DNA of 17,866 nucleotides from Candidatus Latescibacterota bacterium. Lineage in GTDB: Bacteria; Latescibacterota; UBA2968; UBA8231. Below, piece by piece: positions 1-8,542 of the stretch (position 1 is its first letter; every line of letters begins with the position of its first letter). Both the position numbers and the translations under genes were made by a program. A model generated the notes under the pieces. The model searched no databases. It was not told the origin of the DNA and saw nothing but the letters and a program-made list of their open reading frames with translations. The DNA lies in NCBI GenBank assembly GCA_022826515.1, contig JAJDUT010000126.1:1-17866 (forward strand), given 5' to 3'.

Positions 1-156
1 TACACGACAGTAGGCGGTATGAGATACTTCGCTTCGCTCAGCATGACAACTGCTGGCGCGCTGCTTTCCAATGTCATGCTGAGCGGAGCGAAGCGGAGTC
101 GAAGCATCTTGTATCTCGATGTCATGCATAACGTCCATTAGGCTTACTGTCGTGTA
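1..156. repeat. MITE-like hairpin element with terminal inverted repeats
   Basis: The ends are exact inverted copies: TACACGACAGTA at 1-12 and TACTGTCGTGTA at 145-156. Inside are nested inverted repeats: GAGATAC at 21-27 against GTATCTC at 111-117, and a long stem of 27-48 against 72-93 (22 pairs, one of them G-T, including 14 uninterrupted pairs at 35-48/72-85). The 37-bp arm at 72-108 recurs, inverted, at 17830-17866. There is no coding capacity, so it would be a non-autonomous element or a hairpin-type intergenic repeat. It abuts the stop codon of the FG-GAP gene (158-160), so its transcript could also fold into a 3' hairpin for the operon. Sequence left of base 1 is not visible, so the outer boundary and any target duplication cannot be judged. 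Confidence 0.6.
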
Positions 157-157
157 C

Positions 158-1870
158 TTAGAACTCGGCAACATCGCCCTGCGTCCGACGCACGACAAGC
201 CCCTTGCCCTCGGTGATCACCAGCCACTGATCGGCGTCGAGATCGCGAAATTCCTCGACCCGACCGCCGGGCCAACACACCACCAGCCGCTCGACCTTGG
301 TGGCCCGTTGCAAGCCAAAGTGAGCACGGATGTCGCTGTGCGACAGAAAGCTGGTCCCCGCGACAATTTGGCGGATCTGGACGCGGCCAGCGACCACGGC
401 CTCAACACGGGCCCCAATGCCGTCCCGATTGCTCGCAGTGCCAATGAGGGAGACCTGAAGCCAGTGATTGCGGTTGCCGCCATCGTTGCGCAACAGGGTG
501 GGCGTATCGTCGATATTGAGGATGAGGATGTCGATGTCGCCGTCGTTGTCGTAGTCGCCAAAGGCCGCCCCTCGGCTCACCTTCTCCACTGCTAGGCCGC
601 TGCCGCCTTGGGTACCGATCTCGATAAAGGATCCACGGCCGTCATTGTCAAAGAGAAAATTGCGCTGGGCATATCGCGTACCCACATCGTAGTCGTCCAG
701 AACCGGATAGACGTGGCCATTAGCGGCGAATAGATCCAAATCGCCGTCGTTGTCGTAATCGAAAAAGCCCGTGCCCCAACCTACGAAGGGCATGCTCACT
801 TCGCCCACGCCCACCGCGTGGCTCACATCGGTAAAAAGGCGTCCTTCTTCACTGCGGTATAAGGTGTAGTAATCCTCGGAGAAATGGGTGACGAAAAAGT
901 CGAAATCGCCATCGCCGTCGTAGTCGCCCGCGGCGACGCCCATGCCAGCTTGTTCCTCGCCATCGGCACTGTGGCTGGCACCCGTGGCCAAGGAAACATC
1001 CTTGAAGCGCCCATTGCCCAAGTTGCGCAAGAGCAGATTGGGATCGGTGTCGTTGGCCACGTACAGATCCACATCCCCATCGCTGTCGCTGTCGACAAAC
1101 ACGGATTGGAACCCGTTGTACGCCACCGGGTCAACGCCGACCTGAGCGGTAACATCCTCAAAGGTACCGTCGCCCCGGTTGCGGTAGAGCACATCCTGCT
1201 CTCCCTCATAGGCATTGGGGCCTTGGAATATCTTGATTCCCTTCCACAACTGATAGAGATCGGCTTCGGCGAGTTCGTCTGGATTAAAGCGGACGAAATT
1301 GGCCACGTACAGATCCACATCCCCGTCCACATCGTAGTCGCCCCAGGCAACGCCCGTACTCCAGCGCGGATCCGCCACCCCCGCGGCTTGGGCCACCTCG
1401 GCGAACGTGCCATCGCCCCGATTGCGATAGAGCCGGTTGGGTCCGTAGTTGGTCGCCAAGAAGTCGGTGTAGCCGTCGTTGTCGTAGTCCGCAGCCCCGC
1501 AGCCCATGCTCCAAGCCGTGTCGCCCACGCCTGCCGTGCGAGTGACATCGGCGAACGTGCCGTCGCCCCGGTTGCGGTAGAGCCGGTTGCTAGGCGGGGG
1601 ATCGGGCAGGGGGTCGAAGGAGGAGCCATTGATTAGGTACGCGTCTAGGTAGCCGTCGTTGTCGTAGTCGAACAGACCCGCTCCGCCGCCCTTGGACTCA
1701 ATGATATAGGTCTTTTGCGGCTTGCCCGAGACATTGCGCCCATGTAGGCCGGCTTGTTGGGCCACATCGACAAAGACCACCGGCTCGTGCGGCGGAGCCT
1801 CTTCACCGCACCCGAGCAACAGCAGTCCCACGCCGCCCAGGGCGCGGTACAAATTTCGCTTCCCAATCAT
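158..1870 (-). CDS. FG-GAP/VCBS repeat lipoprotein with C-terminal ASPIC/UnbV domain (CRTAC1-like)
   Basis: 570 residues. The ATG at 1870 is chosen because it yields a lipoprotein signal peptide (KR at 4-5, hydrophobic 10-20, lipobox LLGC with Cys21) and overlaps the upstream stop as TGATG. The open frame extends further upstream but only as non-signal sequence. Seven Asp-rich FG-GAP/VCBS blocks of the DxDxDGxxD type lie near residues 67-79, 127-139, 177-189, 259-272, 315-328, 370-382 and 438-450, as in the calcium-binding loops of a seven-bladed integrin-like propeller. Residues about 470-555 match the ASPIC/UnbV domain (NHWLQVSL, NRDGIGARVE, HFGL, VVCWPGG). Proteins with this layout are widespread in environmental bacteria and usually of unknown role; binding to carbohydrate or protein at the surface is the usual guess. 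It is the last gene of the run, and its stop touches the hairpin repeat. The family assignment is firm; the function is not. Confidence 0.92.
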   Translation of the reverse strand: MIGKRNLYRALGGVGLLLLGCGEEAPPHEPVVFVDVAQQAGLHGRNVSGKPQKTYIIESKGGGAGLFDYDNDGYLDAYLINGSSFDPLPDPPPSNRLYRNRGDGTFADVTRTAGVGDTAWSMGCGAADYDNDGYTDFLATNYGPNRLYRNRGDGTFAEVAQAAGVADPRWSTGVAWGDYDVDGDVDLYVANFVRFNPDELAEADLYQLWKGIKIFQGPNAYEGEQDVLYRNRGDGTFEDVTAQVGVDPVAYNGFQSVFVDSDSDGDVDLYVANDTDPNLLLRNLGNGRFKDVSLATGASHSADGEEQAGMGVAAGDYDGDGDFDFFVTHFSEDYYTLYRSEEGRLFTDVSHAVGVGEVSMPFVGWGTGFFDYDNDGDLDLFAANGHVYPVLDDYDVGTRYAQRNFLFDNDGRGSFIEIGTQGGSGLAVEKVSRGAAFGDYDNDGDIDILILNIDDTPTLLRNDGGNRNHWLQVSLIGTASNRDGIGARVEAVVAGRVQIRQIVAGTSFLSHSDIRAHFGLQRATKVERLVVCWPGGRVEEFRDLDADQWLVITEGKGLVVRRTQGDVAEF

Positions 1871-2997
1871 CACTCGCGTCCGTCGATAAATTCCAAGTCG
1901 CACTCGGCGACTGTGCGGCCCTCTGCAGGTGCAAACGTCCACCGCTCCATCTCGGAGCGAACACAGGCATCCACCGCCGCGCTCACCACTCCCGAATCGA
2001 CGATTTCCACCGCTGCCACGGTGCCGGTCGGCTCGATGGTAAAGCGAACTTTCATCCGCCCTGCGGCCGCGCGGCCAGCGGCAAATTCGCGGGCGAAACA
2101 GGCGTTGATGGCCGGCAATCGGCCTTGCAGTTCGCCCTCGAGTGCGCTGGCCGCCCGCGTCGGATTCCCGGCTGCGCCGCGATCTAGCTGTAGCGGGCCA
2201 CCTAGCCGGGTGTAAGTAACAAGCCCACTCTGGGACTCATCCTGCTCGCGCTCGACGAGTTCCCGCTGCACCTCGCGCTGGAACTCAAAGCGCAGGGTGG
2301 TGGTTTCCAACGGCGCGTCGTGGGGATTGAATTTGAGGACGAAGTCGCGCAGCACCAAGGCGACTTGCGCGACCTCGGCGGCGAGCGGATCAAAGACGAG
2401 CAAACCCCGGTACGACTCGCCTTTGAAAATTTTGCGGTCAATGTTGTAGTTGTTACTGCGCACAATGCCCATGCGCATGTTGAAGCGGTAAAAATCATTG
2501 CCGCTGGGGCTCCGACGGGCGCGGTAGTACGACTCAAAGTTCCTAGGCGACGAACCCGCCAAAATGCCGTAGGGCTGGAGAAATTCGCCGCCCCGATCCG
2601 TCAGCAGCACGGCCTTGAGGGGGTTGAGTTCCACTTTGGCAAAGGCGCGGTTGTGCACCTCGATTTCAAAGACGGTAAAGCGATTGCGAACATAGCCGAC
2701 CGTCGGATCGACATAGTCGCCAAAAGTGTAGGGATTGATCGAGTACTCGCCCTGGCTCGACTCCGTGGGAAACATGGCGTTGAGTTCTGGGTCGCTCAAA
2801 TGGCGGACTAAAAGCCGCAAGCCTTCTACGGTATAGGAGACGGCCCCGTCGCTCTCTAAAGCGTACTGGGCCGAGGCCGCAGACACCGGCAGCAGTCGGG
2901 AGACCTGGACGATTTGCTGGGGGTAGAGCAAATGGCAACCGCAGGCCAAAAGCCAGAGTCCGGCCGCGCAGAAACCTATTTTTTTATTCGTCAGCAT
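1870..2997 (-). CDS. Lipoprotein with AgmX/PglI-type (TonB-like) C-terminal domain
   Basis: 375 residues. The ATG at 2997 lies 4 nt after the previous gene's stop and opens a lipoprotein signal (NKK near the start, hydrophobic 8-18, Cys19 or Cys21 after LLAC/ACGC). Residues about 40-245 form a domain I do not recognise, rich in beta-strand-like segments. Residues 240-256 are highly charged. Residues about 291-368 resemble the AgmX/PglI C-terminal domain: Cys300, a GRMKVRFTIEPTGTV stretch, Cys345 and the following W-F motif (ERWTF at 351-355). In myxobacterial AgmX/PglI relatives this domain sits in gliding-associated or energy-coupling envelope proteins. Here it is carried by a lipoprotein with no transmembrane anchor visible, so it probably acts in the periplasm or at the outer membrane as a partner of the barrels encoded just upstream. 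Its stop overlaps the next start. Confidence 0.8.
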   Translation of the reverse strand: MLTNKKIGFCAAGLWLLACGCHLLYPQQIVQVSRLLPVSAASAQYALESDGAVSYTVEGLRLLVRHLSDPELNAMFPTESSQGEYSINPYTFGDYVDPTVGYVRNRFTVFEIEVHNRAFAKVELNPLKAVLLTDRGGEFLQPYGILAGSSPRNFESYYRARRSPSGNDFYRFNMRMGIVRSNNYNIDRKIFKGESYRGLLVFDPLAAEVAQVALVLRDFVLKFNPHDAPLETTTLRFEFQREVQRELVEREQDESQSGLVTYTRLGGPLQLDRGAAGNPTRAASALEGELQGRLPAINACFAREFAAGRAAAGRMKVRFTIEPTGTVAAVEIVDSGVVSAAVDACVRSEMERWTFAPAEGRTVAECDLEFIDGRE

Positions 2998-3001
2998 CGG
3001 C

Positions 3002-5818
3002 TCATTCAAAACCCAAAAATACCCGCATGAACAAGGAGGTGACGTCGAGATCGTCTCCGGCGCGAGTGGGATCGTCAAAGGTCCGGCGCGTGAGGCGCAG
3101 GCCCACATTGGTCGAGAGCGCATAGCCAAAATAGTTCGAGTGATTAGTTAGCTGCACGACCCGCACGGCCTCGGTAAAACTGTTGCGGTTATCAGTGCGA
3201 TCTTTTTTGCTCAGCGGCAAAAAGGGCAAACCCTGAATCCCGCAGGAAAATTCAGTGCGCGGCGTCAGCCGATACTGGGCCTTGAGGATGGGGACCAAAG
3301 TCCACTCGTCCTCCAGCGCGACCGGCAGACTGTCGCGGTCGCGGCGCAGGTACAATCCCTTGCCCTGAAAGACCACCAACCAGTTGGTCGTGGCCTCCCA
3401 GTCGTACGCAGTTCGCGCAACCAAGGTCAGCAGGCGGATTTCGTCGGCCCCCTGATCCGAACCATCGGACAGCACTGCGGCTTGCTGGCGATTGATGGCA
3501 TAGCGCATATTGCCGTCCAAGCGCAGGCCAGCCAGCGGCCACCACGCTCCTTCGAGGTAGTGCTGGCGATCAATGCTGTCGCGCCACTCGAGCAAATCCC
3601 CCACCGTAGTGCGGTCGTACACCAAGGAACCAGGGCTGTGGTACGGAGCGTCGGGAGCGGGTTCCGACAGGGTTTCTTCAAAGGTCTGGTACGGGTTGGC
3701 AAAGTCGTCGTGAACGCGCTGCAAGAAAATCTCGCCAGCGAAATATCCCTGCTGCCAATCGCGGCGTGGCAGGGCAAGGCTGGCGTAGTCGATCTCGTTG
3801 CGCCGCTCACTAAGAATGCCTTTGGCCTTGAGCCGCCCCACCCCGACAGACAAGCCGCCGGGCAGACGCAGCCGGCCGAAGACGTGGCCGCCCCGCTGGT
3901 CCTGCTGGTAGGGCAAATCAGGTTCTAGGTCGTCCTCGCGCACGTCGGCAATGCCGTTGTGGTTCCAGTCGCGGCCGTAGAAGTACGCGTCCGGTTCCAC
4001 CGCAAAGAGCAAAAAAGGCTCGACGTAATCGGGGAGGGCATTGCCATTGCGATTGGTATCGGGAATGCCGTCGTTGTCCTCGTCGTTGCCGGGGAAGACC
4101 CCGTCTGGGTCGTAGTCGGTCGCGCCGTGGTGGCCGCCCCGCGCTCCGGGACCCCGGTCGGGCCAGCGGTCGTCGTCGTCGTTGTCCTCGACAAAGCCGT
4201 CGGAAATCTCGGCTCCCGGCACCGCAGCTACGTGGTCGCCGATCAACTGGCGGGTAAAATCCGGCCCCACGGAGAACAATTCGCCCCCCAATTCGAGATG
4301 GGAACTAGCCCACTCCGCAGTCAGATAGTACGAGGCGTCTTGGGTGGTGCTGCGCACTCCGTTCCACCGGCGCACGCCCTCGAATTCCCTCGGCGGGCGA
4401 TGTCCGGGCCGGCCGTCTGGATAGCGCAAGTACTCAATGCTGCGGGCGAATTCTCCGCGGATGCGGGTGCGACCTCTTTCAAAGTAGCCGTCAACGCCGA
4501 CCACGGTGCGGCCAGTCCAAGCTCCGGCGTCGAGGCGGATCTGCGTCGCATTGGACAGGTCTTGGACATTGCCCGGAGCGCGGCGCAGCGATTCGAGGTT
4601 GGCCAAGCGCCAGCGCGCCTGTTCCTGGGTGGCCTTGGGTTCGGCTTCGTACAAGCCGACCAGCTCCACCCGATAGTCGTTGCCCACCACGGCTTCCACT
4701 TCGACCTGCTCGACGAAATACTCCTCGGTCAGATCGAAAAAGGCCAGAATGACATCGTAGCCATCGGCGCGCAATTCAGCGTCCGCCTCAATCGGCACAA
4801 TAAAGTTCTCCAGTTCGCCGCGGTTGACGTTGCGGGAGACGTCCTCGCCCTGCAAGTGGCGGCGCAGGTAAAAAAAATCGGCATAGCGCGTGCCTTGGTC
4901 GGTGTATGGACGCCGCTGGAACTGGCCAGTGAGCCGATTGTTGAGACCCACAGCCGTGGGATTGCGGGCGTCAATGCGCACCAACTCGGGCGCAATATCC
5001 GGCCGGTACTCGCCGTTGATCAGCAGGCGCACCGAGGAAATAGCAGCGCCCGCACGCTCGTCGCTGGGAGAATCGTCGGCAAAGCGCGCAATGATAAAGC
5101 TGGGCAAAACTTGGTCCCCGCGCAGATCGCCTCGGAGGGCAAAATCGCCCTGCGCACTGTCGAAGAGATTGAAGTGGACGCCACTGGCCCCCAAAGTCAG
5201 CGCCCCTAAGTGCAACTCGCCGCGCCCGCCCGTGAGCAGAGAGGCATTGCGCGCTTCTGACTGCGGGGTGCCGGCCACCCAGATGGGGTCGCGGAAGCGC
5301 GAGGCCAACAGCGAGAATTGGGTCGGCCCTTTGTCCACGTCGAGGCGCACCCCGTTGATGCCAGTCATATCGAGGGTCAAGGGTGTGAAAAAGGTGCGGA
5401 TCTCGTCGCCGATGATCAGCCGGGCAGACCAGTCGTTGTAACTGTCGAAGCCGACGATATTGCGGTCCAGCAGCCCATAGCGCGCGTTCTGCTTGAAGAG
5501 CTCGCTGTTGGGCGCTTGGCCAATGGGGAAATCGGCGCGCGTCTCCCGCCACGAAAACACGTCGTACCCGTAGATTAGGTGATGGCCGAGCGGGCCGTAG
5601 TAATTGCGCCGGTCAAAGGGTGGCAGCAAGGTCTGATCCGGGAGCTCGTAGTCCGTTTTCGCGCGGTTGATGTATGGGCGACCGGGCCGATGGACGAAGG
5701 GGTGGGCCGGGAGAAAGGTCGGCACCCCGGCCCGGGGTTTGGACTCCTCGGCTTTGAGCCCCGGAACTGGGAGGGCCGGCAACAGGAGCAAGCATCCTAT
5801 GCCAATCGCTGCTCTCAT
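3002..5818 (-). CDS. Outer-membrane-type protein, paralog 3 of a tandem trio, with acidic calcium-site-like module
   Basis: 938 residues; signal peptide at about 1-22 (hydrophobic 5-20, cleavage near LKA). The ATG overlaps the preceding stop as ATGA, and GGAG lies 11 nt upstream of it. Regions shared with both neighbours: 131-160 (SARLIIGDEIRTFFTPLTLD); 241-257 (FADDSPSDERAGA); 376-390 (GNDYRVELVG); and 416-424 (GNVQDLSNA). The Asp/Asn-rich module at about 543-640 has DNDDDD, DEDNDGIPD, an NGNALPDY-EPFLLF stretch and DWNHNGIADVRED, reminiscent of thrombospondin type 3 or EF-hand-like calcium loops. The remainder is strand-rich and ends with conserved PILKAQYRLTP, GIQGLPF, a TNHSN..GYALSTN stretch and a final FMRVFLGFE, like the last strands of an outer-membrane barrel. 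I do not recognise the family; a surface-exposed barrel or porin-like protein is inferred. Confidence 0.88.
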   Translation of the reverse strand: MRAAIGIGCLLLLPALPVPGLKAEESKPRAGVPTFLPAHPFVHRPGRPYINRAKTDYELPDQTLLPPFDRRNYYGPLGHHLIYGYDVFSWRETRADFPIGQAPNSELFKQNARYGLLDRNIVGFDSYNDWSARLIIGDEIRTFFTPLTLDMTGINGVRLDVDKGPTQFSLLASRFRDPIWVAGTPQSEARNASLLTGGRGELHLGALTLGASGVHFNLFDSAQGDFALRGDLRGDQVLPSFIIARFADDSPSDERAGAAISSVRLLINGEYRPDIAPELVRIDARNPTAVGLNNRLTGQFQRRPYTDQGTRYADFFYLRRHLQGEDVSRNVNRGELENFIVPIEADAELRADGYDVILAFFDLTEEYFVEQVEVEAVVGNDYRVELVGLYEAEPKATQEQARWRLANLESLRRAPGNVQDLSNATQIRLDAGAWTGRTVVGVDGYFERGRTRIRGEFARSIEYLRYPDGRPGHRPPREFEGVRRWNGVRSTTQDASYYLTAEWASSHLELGGELFSVGPDFTRQLIGDHVAAVPGAEISDGFVEDNDDDDRWPDRGPGARGGHHGATDYDPDGVFPGNDEDNDGIPDTNRNGNALPDYVEPFLLFAVEPDAYFYGRDWNHNGIADVREDDLEPDLPYQQDQRGGHVFGRLRLPGGLSVGVGRLKAKGILSERRNEIDYASLALPRRDWQQGYFAGEIFLQRVHDDFANPYQTFEETLSEPAPDAPYHSPGSLVYDRTTVGDLLEWRDSIDRQHYLEGAWWPLAGLRLDGNMRYAINRQQAAVLSDGSDQGADEIRLLTLVARTAYDWEATTNWLVVFQGKGLYLRRDRDSLPVALEDEWTLVPILKAQYRLTPRTEFSCGIQGLPFLPLSKKDRTDNRNSFTEAVRVVQLTNHSNYFGYALSTNVGLRLTRRTFDDPTRAGDDLDVTSLFMRVFLGFE

Positions 5819-8520
5819 CCTTTGAACGGCTCCAATCCCATGACTAGGCGCATGAAAAACAAGACTTGGTCAATGTCTTCGACCTCGCGCGAGCGGTCGT
5901 CAAATTGCAGTTGTTTGCGTTGGTAGCCCGTGCTCAGACTGAGGTGGTAGCCCTTGTAGGTCGTCCTATTGGTCACCATGATCACGTAGTCCTCGGCTCC
6001 ATAGTTGACGGCGCTGTTGACGCGATCGCGGTACCTGCTTTTGAGCCAAGGCAGGCCCTGGGCACCAGCGCTGAAGCGGGTCATGGGCGTGAGATCGTAC
6101 GTCGCGGTCAGGATCGGATAGAAAAAGCGCTCTGAAATGGGCCGCACCCGGTCGCTGCGATCGCGCCGCACAAAGCCCATGTACTTGATTCGGGGCGTCA
6201 CCGTCAAACTGCCCACATTCCAGTTATACGCCGCTCGCAACACCCAAGACCAAGCACCGATCCGATTGGCAGGTTGTAGGGATGTGGGGCGCTGGAAATT
6301 GACGTTGTACTTGAGGCGCTGGTCGATGTTGAGGTTGTCGATGCGGAAGAAGGTCACCTTGAGATAGGCGGTGTTGACCAAGCTATTGCGCATGGCCAGC
6401 TCGTCCTCGACTAGTTCAAAATTATCGACATTGGCGTCAAAGGTGCCCCGCACCTCAAAGGGCAGGGCATTGGATATGCGCGGCAAAAATTGCGGGGTGT
6501 CGTCTTCAATGTCGTCTTGCACCTGCTTGAACACATTGAAAAATTCCACGCGGCCGGACGGAAAAAGGGAGCGCTGATAGGCCGTCTTGAAATAGGAGAC
6601 GCGGTTTTCCCCCGCTCCCCAGATCTGGCGTGTGCGGTAGCGTCCCAAGGTGAATTCAAGTCCGGCGCGAGGGCGCAGGCCGGCGAACAGGTGATGGCCT
6701 TGGGTATCGACATCATAGGGATAATCGGGCTCGAAGTCGTCCTCCCGATGGTCGATGATGCCGTTGTTGTCGAAGTCGTCGCCGAAGTCGTATTCGGGCG
6801 GATCGACGTTATAGAGCACAAAGGGCTCGAGGTAGTCGGGGGCCGTGTTGCCGTTTTCGTTGGGATCGGGCTGGCCATCCTGATCGAGATCGAGGCCGGG
6901 GAAAATGCCGTCGTTATCGGCAAAATTCGGTATGAAGTGCATGTCGGGGAAGCGGTCGCGGTCGTCGTTGTCATCTACCGTGGACAATTCGAGGGTGTTG
7001 TTGTAGCGCTCGTCAAAGCTGGGAAAGACGCTGAAGGGGCTGCGCAGATCCTCGGTGTACGTGCGGTAATTCCGGTCTTCGACGGAAATGCTAGTGCTGT
7101 ACTGGGGCGCAATGCGGAAGACCTCAAAGCCGAGACTGGCGCGACGCCAATCCCGGGTGGTATTGACAAAAAAGGCGTCGGCCGTGCGGCGCTGCCACTT
7201 GCCGTCTCCGGCGTGGGAGGGATACTGGCGAAATTCAAAGGTGCGGGCGAACTCCGTGCGCAGGGAGAAATCCCGGCGCTGCACTTCGAGGCGCAGACTG
7301 GCATTGGTGCGGCCCGTGTGGCGGCCGTACTCAAAGTCGATCCAGCGCCGGTTGGACCCGTCGCGCACTTGCCCCTCGGCCGCGATTACCGGATAGAAAA
7401 AGGTGGCGCGTTCGCCGGTTATATCGACGTTGGTCGATGACTCGGTCGCGGCCGGCAGAAAAATTTCGGCCATTTCAATGCGGTAGTCGTTGGCCACCAG
7501 CCCGCGAAAGCGCAAGCGCTCGACCTGCCCGCGCATTTCCTGGGGGATTTTGAACCAGTAGAGCACAAACTCCGAGCCATTGGCTTCGAGAAATTCCCCT
7601 TGCTCGGCCGGCTCCACGATCAGGTCTCCCCGGAGAAACTCGATGTACGGCGGTATGGTCTTGCCCAGCGGAAAGAAGCGGTCGCGGTTGGGATAGGTTC
7701 TATCGATTTGCTCGCTATCGTGGCGGGTGACGAGCGGGCGAATATCGCCGAGAGTCCCTTCGATGTGCAGGTCGTAGATCCGGGCCCCACCGCCATCCTC
7801 GGGCGAACCATCGCCGAACTTGATCACCACGTAGGCCGGCGGCGTGTTCTTGCGCGGCACCACGCCCTTGATGCTATTGTCGCCCCACGAGGTCAGACTG
7901 TTGGTGCGGTGCAAATTGACGTAGGAGAAACTCAAGTCCAGCACCCCGAACTTGCGCTGGACGTGGCCGCCGAGCAGGTAGGTGGCCCAATCCCGAGCCC
8001 CGTGCAGTTCGAGATTATCCCCCGGGAAAATGGGCCAGTCGAGGCGCGACGTGACAAAGGAAAATTGGCTGCCATCGACATCGGCGTCCCAGCGGGCACC
8101 GTTGAGCGCCACTAGGTCAAGGGTGAGGGCGGTGAACTTGGTGCGGATGCGGTCGCCGACGATCAGCCGGCTGCTCCAATTGCCATAGCTGTCCTGGGCC
8201 ACGAGCAGGCGATTGAGGTACTGCTGGTAAAAGCGGCTCTTGTCGATAAAGCTACCCGATTCGGGCGGATTGGTCCGCCCTTCCTCCAATTCAAAAACGC
8301 CGACCCCGTCGAGGACAAAGTTGCCCAAATCATCGTACATATTGCGCGTGACTTGGCCAAAGATTCCCGAGTTGTACGCGCGGTATCCCTGGCGCGCATA
8401 GCTCTCGTAGCGCTCCTCAGCATCGTAGAGCAGTTGTCCAAAGGCGGGCGCGGCCCAAGCCAAGACGACGAGCAAGAGGACCATCACCTGCACCCCCTCG
8501 ATGAAAATCGATCGCCCCAT
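5815..8520 (-). CDS. Outer-membrane-type protein, paralog 2 of a tandem trio, with acidic calcium-site-like module
   Basis: 901 residues from the ATG at 8520, which gives an N-terminus with Arg3, hydrophobic 12-26 and cleavage near AFG-Q. An ATG at 8484 (starting at MVLLLVV) is a real alternative: it has GAGGGGG 8 nt upstream, whereas the 8520 ATG lies inside a repeat and has no clear ribosome site. Shared family blocks: 117-135 (SRLIVGDRIRTKFTALTLD), 234-246 (KFGDGSPEDGGGA), 343-351 (ANDYRIEMA), and 385-401 (VRDGSNRRW, FEYGRH). The acidic module at about 515-605 contains DDNDDRD, ADNDGIFPG, DLDQDGQPD, NENGNTAPDYLEPF and DDFDNNGIIDHREDD. The C-terminal strand-rich part has ILTATYDLTP, GAQGLPW, TNRTTYKGYHLSLSTGY and a final LFFMRLVMGLEPF. 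The stop overlaps the next start as ATGA, implying co-translation and comparable dosage. Function unknown; outer-membrane location is inferred. Confidence 0.88.
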   Translation of the reverse strand: MGRSIFIEGVQVMVLLLVVLAWAAPAFGQLLYDAEERYESYARQGYRAYNSGIFGQVTRNMYDDLGNFVLDGVGVFELEEGRTNPPESGSFIDKSRFYQQYLNRLLVAQDSYGNWSSRLIVGDRIRTKFTALTLDLVALNGARWDADVDGSQFSFVTSRLDWPIFPGDNLELHGARDWATYLLGGHVQRKFGVLDLSFSYVNLHRTNSLTSWGDNSIKGVVPRKNTPPAYVVIKFGDGSPEDGGGARIYDLHIEGTLGDIRPLVTRHDSEQIDRTYPNRDRFFPLGKTIPPYIEFLRGDLIVEPAEQGEFLEANGSEFVLYWFKIPQEMRGQVERLRFRGLVANDYRIEMAEIFLPAATESSTNVDITGERATFFYPVIAAEGQVRDGSNRRWIDFEYGRHTGRTNASLRLEVQRRDFSLRTEFARTFEFRQYPSHAGDGKWQRRTADAFFVNTTRDWRRASLGFEVFRIAPQYSTSISVEDRNYRTYTEDLRSPFSVFPSFDERYNNTLELSTVDDNDDRDRFPDMHFIPNFADNDGIFPGLDLDQDGQPDPNENGNTAPDYLEPFVLYNVDPPEYDFGDDFDNNGIIDHREDDFEPDYPYDVDTQGHHLFAGLRPRAGLEFTLGRYRTRQIWGAGENRVSYFKTAYQRSLFPSGRVEFFNVFKQVQDDIEDDTPQFLPRISNALPFEVRGTFDANVDNFELVEDELAMRNSLVNTAYLKVTFFRIDNLNIDQRLKYNVNFQRPTSLQPANRIGAWSWVLRAAYNWNVGSLTVTPRIKYMGFVRRDRSDRVRPISERFFYPILTATYDLTPMTRFSAGAQGLPWLKSRYRDRVNSAVNYGAEDYVIMVTNRTTYKGYHLSLSTGYQRKQLQFDDRSREVEDIDQVLFFMRLVMGLEPFKG

Positions 8521-8538
8521 CTGCGTCCATCTGCGGAT
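8517..8538. repeat. 22-bp repeat, copy 2, overlapping the start of the second paralog
   Basis: Identical to 11343-11364. It fills most of the 22-nt gap between the first and second paralog and includes the ATG at 8520. GGGGCGATCG follows directly on the minus strand, recalling half of the palindrome next to copy 1 with bases missing. Confidence 0.65.
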
Positions 8539-8542
8539 AACA

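Noticed and set aside
541..1680. Recurrent GTCGTTGTCGTAGTC-like strings as a nucleotide repeat element
   Set aside because: They encode the DYDNDG calcium loops of the FG-GAP blocks on the minus strand and are explained by coding repeats.
3959..5209. Long plus-strand open frame (416 codons) opposite the third paralog
   Set aside because: Same reasons; its start lies antisense to the acidic module, whose Asp codons generate Val-rich antisense protein.
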